Assembly: GCA_022567155.1 (NCBI GenBank)
Contig: JADFHN010000002.1
Location: 1 to 64,000 of the forward strand
Source of the DNA: Bacteroidota bacterium
GTDB lineage: Bacteria; Bacteroidota; Bacteroidia; Cytophagales; Cyclobacteriaceae
Direction: 5' to 3'
Length of the DNA: 64,000 nt
How positions within the stretch are numbered: the first letter of the stretch is position 1; each line of letters starts with the position of its first letter. Below are positions 58,560 through 64,000 of the stretch, piece by piece. The notes beneath the pieces were generated by a model that saw nothing but the letters and a program-made list of their open reading frames with translations, had not been told where the DNA came from and made no database searches. Both the position numbers and the translations under genes were made by a program.

Positions 58560-60373
58560 ACCCCCGGTTCATTAATTTTACCCTCAATAATCTCCATATT
58601 TTGGTTAATATCGGCATTCAAAATGATTTGTTTCGTGCCGGCAGGCCAGATTACTTCAATGGTATCCACCCGGTTATTTTTCTCCAGGCCGAAATGCTGA
58701 ATCAGGCTGTTTTGCGAAAGATACGAACTCTGTGAACCCACTTGCCGGATCTGCACGGTTTCACCTGTCACCACGCGCAACTTAGCTCCAAGTGCGTAAC
58801 GGTTACTTTTTACACCCTGTAATGTTATTTTCAGCCAGTTGTTTTCGGTGCCCCCTTCGTTTCGCATCAGTACACCTGGTCCGACGTTATTTACCACAAA
58901 AATATCCATATCACCATCGTTGTCATAATCGCCAAATGCAGCGCCCCTGCCTACGTATTTTTCCTTGAATATATCGCCGCTCACCGAAGATACATCATAA
59001 AAACCTTCTTCCGCCCCACGGTTCCAGAAAAGCTGATCAGTCATCGGAATAAGAAGATGGGGGTTGTCATTTTGCTGGAAAGTGCTTCCATTAGTAACAA
59101 AAAGATCGAGTTTACCATCATTATTATAATCGAAAAATGAAGCTCCGAAACCAATATAATCAAGGGCAATTTGTCCCAGCCCATAGCGATCGGCTTCATC
59201 CATAAACCGGATATTTGTGCCGGAGACGTTATTTAGTTTACCAACCTGTGAAAGCAGGTTGCTGTAGAGTGCATTTTCCTGGGCTATCCAGTGTGTAATA
59301 AACATGTCCATGTCCGCATCGTTGTCCCAGTCTCCTATGCCGATTCCCATGGCGCCCCGGTAATCGGCAACGAGTGCAGAATGGCTTATATCTTCGAATG
59401 TTTCATTTCCAAGGTTTCGGTAAAGGATATTGTCCGAAACATCATTGGCTACGTACAGGTCGGGCCAGCCGTCTTCATCAAAATCGCACCAGGCGGCTGA
59501 CAAACTGCGCCCGTTTACGCCGTCAACACCGGCTTTTTTTGCTATCTCGGTAAAGGTTCCGTCTTTATTGTTACGAAAAAGTAAGTTGTGCGCTGGCGGA
59601 AAAGAAGAAGGATTTATGCTTGAAGGCACTTCTGTATCGTATTGCAGGGTTACATCCTGTGCATCCTGATAGGAATATTGTACGTACCCGCAAACATAAA
59701 GATCGGGAAACCCATCGCTGTTAAAATCAGCCCATGAAGCGCCTGTCCAGAATCCGTTTTGATCACCGATTCCTGAAAGAATGCTTATATCAGTAAAAGT
59801 ACCGTCGCCATTGTTTTTGTACAACCTGTTTGTCCCATAACATGATACAAACAGGTCTATCCATCCGTCATTGTTATAGTCACCCCATGCGGGCGCCATC
59901 GCCATTGCGCGGAGATCTACCCCTGCTTCTTTGCTTACTTCTGTGAATGTGCCGTCACGATTATTGTGATACAGTGCACAATGTGCCGGTGAGTTTTGCA
60001 TTTCTTCCGGGGTCATTGTAACAGGGCCTGCTACATTTGCCACAAACAGGTCTAACCATCCGTCGTTATCATAATCTCCCCACGCGGCACCTGATCCCAT
60101 ATCCTCCGGCAGCTGGGTGGTGCGTTTGCCATAGAAATGGATAAAATCAATTCCAGCTTCTTTCGAAACATCCTTAAACGTCACTTTCGAATAATCGGGG
60201 GGAATAGATCTTGAAAGCGCAGTTGTCAATCCTTCGATTTCTTCTCCGGGTTTATACATCTTCTTCACCGGCCTCAGCATCCAGAATATGGAGAATATGA
60301 TGATCAGGGCCAACAATCCAAGCCCGGATGTAATTACAACATACTTTTTGCGGCGTGATAGTTTCCTTCCCAT
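58556..60373 (-). CDS. CRTAC1-family protein (FG-GAP propeller + ASPIC/UnbV)
   Basis: A 605-residue protein: a membrane helix at about 12-34, FG-GAP/VCBS repeats with acidic Ca-binding loops (WGDYDNDGWLDLFVANV, WGDYNNDGWIDLFVSC, DYDNDGDMDIFVVNN) and a C-terminal ASPIC/UnbV domain near 520-590 (ALGAKLRVVTGETVQIRQVGSQSSYLSQNSLIQHFGLE). Bacterial homologues are exported, of unknown function, and often neighbour multiheme cytochromes or TPR proteins. It lies 6 bp after the cytochrome gene. Confidence 0.88.
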   Translation of the reverse strand: MGRKLSRRKKYVVITSGLGLLALIIIFSIFWMLRPVKKMYKPGEEIEGLTTALSRSIPPDYSKVTFKDVSKEAGIDFIHFYGKRTTQLPEDMGSGAAWGDYDNDGWLDLFVANVAGPVTMTPEEMQNSPAHCALYHNNRDGTFTEVSKEAGVDLRAMAMAPAWGDYNNDGWIDLFVSCYGTNRLYKNNGDGTFTDISILSGIGDQNGFWTGASWADFNSDGFPDLYVCGYVQYSYQDAQDVTLQYDTEVPSSINPSSFPPAHNLLFRNNKDGTFTEIAKKAGVDGVNGRSLSAAWCDFDEDGWPDLYVANDVSDNILYRNLGNETFEDISHSALVADYRGAMGIGIGDWDNDADMDMFITHWIAQENALYSNLLSQVGKLNNVSGTNIRFMDEADRYGLGQIALDYIGFGASFFDYNNDGKLDLFVTNGSTFQQNDNPHLLIPMTDQLFWNRGAEEGFYDVSSVSGDIFKEKYVGRGAAFGDYDNDGDMDIFVVNNVGPGVLMRNEGGTENNWLKITLQGVKSNRYALGAKLRVVTGETVQIRQVGSQSSYLSQNSLIQHFGLEKNNRVDTIEVIWPAGTKQIILNADINQNMEIIEGKINEPGV

Positions 60374-60379
60374 AACCTA

Positions 60380-62473
60380 TCAGGACCCGGCCAGCTTTAC
60401 GGTAATCGTTTTTGTATCTTCCGAAAGCACTGACACCGGAGCAGTAAGCCCTGCATTTTCACCATACAGGAAATTAAGCATATACTGATCAAACTTTCTG
60501 TACATCAGTTTTGCAGTTATATGCAATTCGGTTATTTCCCTGTCAGGGGCTTTGAATTGAAATTCCTCCTTGGTTTGAGGTTCCACGTCCATAGGCTCTA
60601 AAGATGACGGACAGAAAAACGAAAAGCTTGCTTTATCGGAAAAACCCGGAAACAACGAACGCCGGTATCGAACGCCTACCATTTCCCAAAGGTTATGTTT
60701 GTCAATCAGATTGCCGTACTGATCTACCGGCTCGGCTTTGAAAATGAAGGTGCCGGGTTGGATAAAATAATCTTCGTCAACTTTGCCGGAAGTAAATATA
60801 ATGTTGTCTGACTGATCGGTTACTGTGATCTCAATCCATGCCTGGATGATATCCAGTGGTCCGGTAGGAAAATCGTGTCCGACTTTATTATTTGTAATAA
60901 TGGTCTGAAATTTTACCTCCTGGCCGGGACTGACATATTCCGGTACAATTAGTTCTACAGGAACGGCAGGTCCTTTTTTCCACTTATCAGCAATTTCAGG
61001 GATTTCAAATTCACCTCTGAGCCATTTATTTGTTAACGCAACATGCTCTTCAGCACCGGGAAGGTCCAGTGCAAGTGGCATAAACTGATTTGCCCCAAGA
61101 AAGCGGTGACTGCGGTGTTTTTTATCATTTTTGGTACGGTTATAATCCAGGTCGTCACCCCTGGCCGGATCGTTTGAATCCACCAGCGGCATGTGGCATT
61201 CGCGGCATTCGATCGTTTTTTGTGGCTCACCCGGATGGTTCCACCGGCTCTTACGCCAGTTGTCATATTGATTTTGCAGCTGCACCCATCCCACTTTGTT
61301 TATTTCTTCATCAATAAACTGTTTATGACATGAGGCACAGAATTCAGGACTTTTAAACATGCGGTGCTGCAGGCTTTCCACATGATACCGCGGATAAGAA
61401 CGGATCAGGAAATCACTGATAAACTTTGTGGTCTTACCTTCTGATAGTTCGTACAAATAGCGTTTGGGCTGCCCCATCACATAATTTGCATTGCCTTTTA
61501 CATCTGTTTCTTCAATCGCATGACAGGCAATACACGAAACTCCCTCCTGGTATCCATAGATATTGGTTAAGTCATCATCAGCAGTATAAATATTCTTTGA
61601 ACCTGAAAAAAGGGAGATGGGATCATGGCAACCACCGCAATATCGTGTAGATTCGGGGCCATTCTGTTGTCCCATAACACTTTGCACTGTTTGAAATCCT
61701 ATATCCATAGCAGCATAACGATGTGCGCTTACCTGCCACTCTTTAACAATTTCCTCATGACATCCTGTAGTCCCGCAACTTTGTGAACCTCCCAGCGACC
61801 TCGGATCAAATGCACCTCCGGTATTCGTGGTGGCCAGACTGGGTGCAAATGGCCGGTCTTCACCATAAATATAACTATAGTCTTCCGGGAATTCATTGTA
61901 AAACTTAACCGGCTGGTGGCCATATACCCACAGTGCAACCACTGCAAACAGCAGAACGGTAATAAAAAAAGTATTCCAAAGATACTTACTCTCTAATTTC
62001 ACAATAGGCTGCATAGCTTCCGAAATACGTGCCTTATAATCCCGGATTATTATTAATACCACATGGGGAAGAAGGAAAGCAATCAGGGTAAAAGTTGATA
62101 TGATATGAATCAGATCCCATGTTTGAGAAATTTTTGTCATGAAAACCGACTGATAAGTCAATATGAGACCCGAAATAGACGCAACTAAAACAATGACCAT
62201 GGAAACATACCCAGTAAGCTTATAATGGTTCATAGCCATTGCCCGGTACTTAAGCCAATGCCGTATCTGGTACCAAGCGAAGGGTATAATGAAAATAAGT
62301 CCGGTAATGGTATGCAGTAATACCATGATCTGGTTAGAAATGCTGAACGGCAGCAAATAAATGGAAAGCCCGGTTAGGGTTTCAAATAACAACAAACCCG
62401 AAACGAAAAGTAACAGCCCGTGTTTCCATTCTTTTTCTTTTAGATTTGTAAATTTTTTATTATTCATAGCCAC
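60380..62473 (-). CDS. Multiheme cytochrome c with b-type-like membrane domain
   Basis: A 697-residue protein. Residues 15-190 hold five membrane helices with histidines H54, H123 and H137, like a small cytochrome b. The external part has heme c motifs CGGCH (279-283), CIACH (314-318), CASCH (379-383) and CRECH (423-427), plus CGTTGCH (233-239), a CX4CH spacing. Residues from 470 form an Ig-like beta domain. The shape suggests an electron link from the quinone pool to the periplasm or surface. First gene of the cytochrome-CRTAC1-TPR unit. Confidence 0.87.
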   Translation of the reverse strand: MAMNNKKFTNLKEKEWKHGLLLFVSGLLLFETLTGLSIYLLPFSISNQIMVLLHTITGLIFIIPFAWYQIRHWLKYRAMAMNHYKLTGYVSMVIVLVASISGLILTYQSVFMTKISQTWDLIHIISTFTLIAFLLPHVVLIIIRDYKARISEAMQPIVKLESKYLWNTFFITVLLFAVVALWVYGHQPVKFYNEFPEDYSYIYGEDRPFAPSLATTNTGGAFDPRSLGGSQSCGTTGCHEEIVKEWQVSAHRYAAMDIGFQTVQSVMGQQNGPESTRYCGGCHDPISLFSGSKNIYTADDDLTNIYGYQEGVSCIACHAIEETDVKGNANYVMGQPKRYLYELSEGKTTKFISDFLIRSYPRYHVESLQHRMFKSPEFCASCHKQFIDEEINKVGWVQLQNQYDNWRKSRWNHPGEPQKTIECRECHMPLVDSNDPARGDDLDYNRTKNDKKHRSHRFLGANQFMPLALDLPGAEEHVALTNKWLRGEFEIPEIADKWKKGPAVPVELIVPEYVSPGQEVKFQTIITNNKVGHDFPTGPLDIIQAWIEITVTDQSDNIIFTSGKVDEDYFIQPGTFIFKAEPVDQYGNLIDKHNLWEMVGVRYRRSLFPGFSDKASFSFFCPSSLEPMDVEPQTKEEFQFKAPDREITELHITAKLMYRKFDQYMLNFLYGENAGLTAPVSVLSEDTKTITVKLAGS

Positions 62474-62728
62474 AGTATTTAAATCTCAGATATATCGTAA
62501 TTCATTTAAAAGCGTATAATTTATTGCATACTCCAAAATATTGATTTTTATAAAATGAAGCGGTGTAATTTAATTACTTTAATTAAAGAGAAATATGATA
62601 AAAGTCAGCTATGGTTGGAAAAATAATAATTGCATAGTAAGTGCAATGGTTGGTCGAAGCATAAACGTCTCGAAGACGATCGGGTACATGAGGTAGTGGC
62701 TGGCAATGGAATCAATGCTGTGATTGAT

Positions 62729-63673
62729 TTATCCACATGTACAATTTACCGGAGGTAATACATGCTGGTTTAAATTCATGTCAGTCAGTCTTTTTGTCCG
62801 GCTGTCAAAGCATTTGCTACAATCCGAAAATATTTCGATGTCCCACAAATCGGCAAATACCCTTCCTTTATTAAGCTGAATGCCGTATCCGAGCACCTGC
62901 TCCAGCGATGAAATAGATGGAGGTGAGAAATATCTGTTGGATTGTAGCCAGTCCATGGCCCCGTTTCCCGCCCTGGTGGGAATGATGACAATGCACTCGA
63001 CACCGGTTTCAAAAGCATAATCTATCGATCGCATAGCCCATTGCACGCCTTCTTTTTCTGTTAAAAACGGAGGTCGCAACAAAATAAATGTCCGCGTCGG
63101 AATGTTGTGTTTGTATAAAAAACGAACAGCCCTTTCAAAATCAACTATATCCATTCGTTTGTTAAGTTTTGAAAGTATCTGCGGATTCACCGTTTCCAGT
63201 CCGATAGCCATTTGCAACTCCGGTTTGATCTGATCACTAAACTCCAGGCAGCGCTCATCAATTAGCCTGGGATGACTTTCGACAATCAATGATTCAAAAC
63301 CTGCTACAAGTGATGTAATTTCTGCAAAATCTTCCGCGGGAATCGCCTGTTTGTCAAAGAAATTTCCATTGTTATACAATTTTAAATGTTTTACAGGAGT
63401 AAGCTGCGTCAGTGCCCATTTAATTTGCGCAGGTATGGCTCCCACGGGCACCGGTATATCGGTCGTGTTTTTCCAGAGGTCGCACATAAGGCAATGAAAA
63501 GCGCATTCCCGGTTTGTCAGAAAAATGGTAGCCACTTCTTCGATACGTCCGGGCCTGGTCCTTTCCAATTCAGTGTTTAAAGCGTAGGGTTTAAGCGGAT
63601 CGACCGGATTTTTTTCACCGCGTAGTTCCAGGATCCAGCTATCGTCTGTTTCAAAAGGAGGTATTTTATGCAT
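62729..63673 (-). CDS. Radical SAM protein with C-terminal cysteines
   Basis: A 314-residue radical SAM enzyme; the cluster motif CxxxCxxC is C57, C61 and C64 (CAFHCLMC). ETVNPQILSKLNKRMDIVDFERAVRFL and TFILLRPPFLTEKEG are barrel segments. Near the end lie SDCSKC and a final NCTCG, candidate ligands for a further cluster or metal. I chose the ATG at 63673 (MHKIPPF), which overlaps the upstream gene by 8 bp as elsewhere in the window; an ATG 19 codons earlier is possible. Substrate unknown. Confidence 0.85.
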   Translation of the reverse strand: MHKIPPFETDDSWILELRGEKNPVDPLKPYALNTELERTRPGRIEEVATIFLTNRECAFHCLMCDLWKNTTDIPVPVGAIPAQIKWALTQLTPVKHLKLYNNGNFFDKQAIPAEDFAEITSLVAGFESLIVESHPRLIDERCLEFSDQIKPELQMAIGLETVNPQILSKLNKRMDIVDFERAVRFLYKHNIPTRTFILLRPPFLTEKEGVQWAMRSIDYAFETGVECIVIIPTRAGNGAMDWLQSNRYFSPPSISSLEQVLGYGIQLNKGRVFADLWDIEIFSDCSKCFDSRTKRLTDMNLNQHVLPPVNCTCG

Positions 63674-63998
63674 ATAACGCCTGAAATTCCCTGCGATACT
63701 CACGCTCATGTTCAGGAAAGTGTGCTTCAAATGTATCTTTTGCTGCTACGCCATGCTGAAATCGCCTTTTCGAAAATACCGGCATATCCATGCCTGTGAT
63801 TGCTTTTACTCCTTGCGACACGATTTCACCTTTGAGTTTGTAAAGCTTTTCATGGCTCCATCCGGTCATTTCAATAAAAGGAATTCCCTCGGCGATCTCA
63901 ATCACATTGGGTAGTGTATATGGGCTGAAGCCTTCAAATCCAAACTTTTCTGCCGGAGCACAGGTACGGGTGTATGCACGGCTTAACCCACCTGAATA
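63666..63998 (-). CDS. Asparagine-synthetase-like protein, C-terminal fragment
   Basis: The frame stays open to the right edge, giving about 110 residues that start YSGGLSRAYTRTCAPAEKFG. The segment FEGFSPYTLPNVIEIAEGIPF, then SHEKLYKLKGEIVSQGV and PVFSKRRFQHG, follows the order seen at the end of asparagine synthetase C-terminal domains. These enzymes adenylate a carboxylate and transfer an amine; homologues also act in natural-product and peptide modification. The ATP site lies beyond the window, so the family call is tentative. Coupled by an 8-bp overlap to the radical SAM gene. Confidence 0.5.
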   Translation of the reverse strand, partial: YSGGLSRAYTRTCAPAEKFGFEGFSPYTLPNVIEIAEGIPFIEMTGWSHEKLYKLKGEIVSQGVKAITGMDMPVFSKRRFQHGVAAKDTFEAHFPEHEREYRREFQALYA

Positions 63999-64000
63999 AG

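Noticed and set aside
62474-62728. Short frames (such as 62554-62625) considered as RiPP precursor peptides
   Set aside because: None has a leader-core pattern, a repeated motif or a conserved context that can be seen here.

Overview
The window reads as a chromosomal segment of a Bacteroidota (Bacteroidetes) bacterium of moderate GC. The taxonomic clues are a fused LpxC/FabZ, a PorX-type response regulator with a PglZ domain, a GH3-family enzyme, a Bat-type von Willebrand operon, DUF4296 and CGGDD-type lipoproteins, an mraZ-to-ftsZ cluster without ddl, and short TAnnTTTG promoter elements in place of clear Shine-Dalgarno sites. No rRNA, CRISPR array, phage or intact insertion sequence was seen. 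Genus cannot be set from the sequence alone.

Layout. 1-9.4 kb: the tail of a DUF1573 protein, DUF423 membrane protein, YggS PLP protein, GH3 enzyme, then a leftward DUF58 / BatD-like / BatA operon, a DUF4296 lipoprotein, MutS2 and a small lipoprotein. 9.6-14.1 kb: a leftward lipid A operon (HD hydrolase, lpxD, lpxC-fabZ, lpxA). 14.3-17.6 kb: porX, tsaE and alanine dehydrogenase, overlapping one another. 17.6-24.2 kb: valS, a flavin reductase, a DUF1801 protein, an alpha/beta hydrolase and a polyprenyl synthase. 24.4-39.9 kb: the complete division and cell-wall (dcw) cluster mraZ-rsmH-ftsL-ftsI-murE-mraY-murD-ftsW-murG-murC-ftsQ-ftsA-ftsZ, with an MraZ-type operator in front and a strong terminator behind. 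39.9-46.7 kb: a looser, more AT-rich stretch with several dispersed hairpin repeats, a DUF2339 membrane giant, a small lipoprotein, a YihY/BrkB protein, tRNA-Lys and an SH3-like membrane protein. 46.7-50.4 kb: rlmD, a small conserved protein, thiL, methylmalonyl-CoA epimerase and a HesB/IscA protein.

50.5-64 kb: a long leftward series that is the most unusual part of the window. In transcription order it holds an asparagine-synthetase-like C-terminus (cut by the window edge), a radical SAM protein, a membrane-anchored multiheme cytochrome c, a CRTAC1/ASPIC-UnbV beta-propeller protein, a TPR protein, a giant TPR + FG-GAP + ASPIC/UnbV lipoprotein with an extra C-terminal domain of about 440 residues, a class III adenylate cyclase fused to TolB-like and TPR regions, and a FecR-like secreted protein. 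Tight spacing from the cytochrome to the TPR protein argues for one transcription unit. A surface or periplasmic redox module is a reasonable but unproven reading.

How the genes fit together: the dcw cluster, lipid A operon and polyprenyl synthase build the envelope; porX links to type IX secretion control; the Bat operon and small lipoproteins are envelope or stress functions; the right-hand locus looks accessory.
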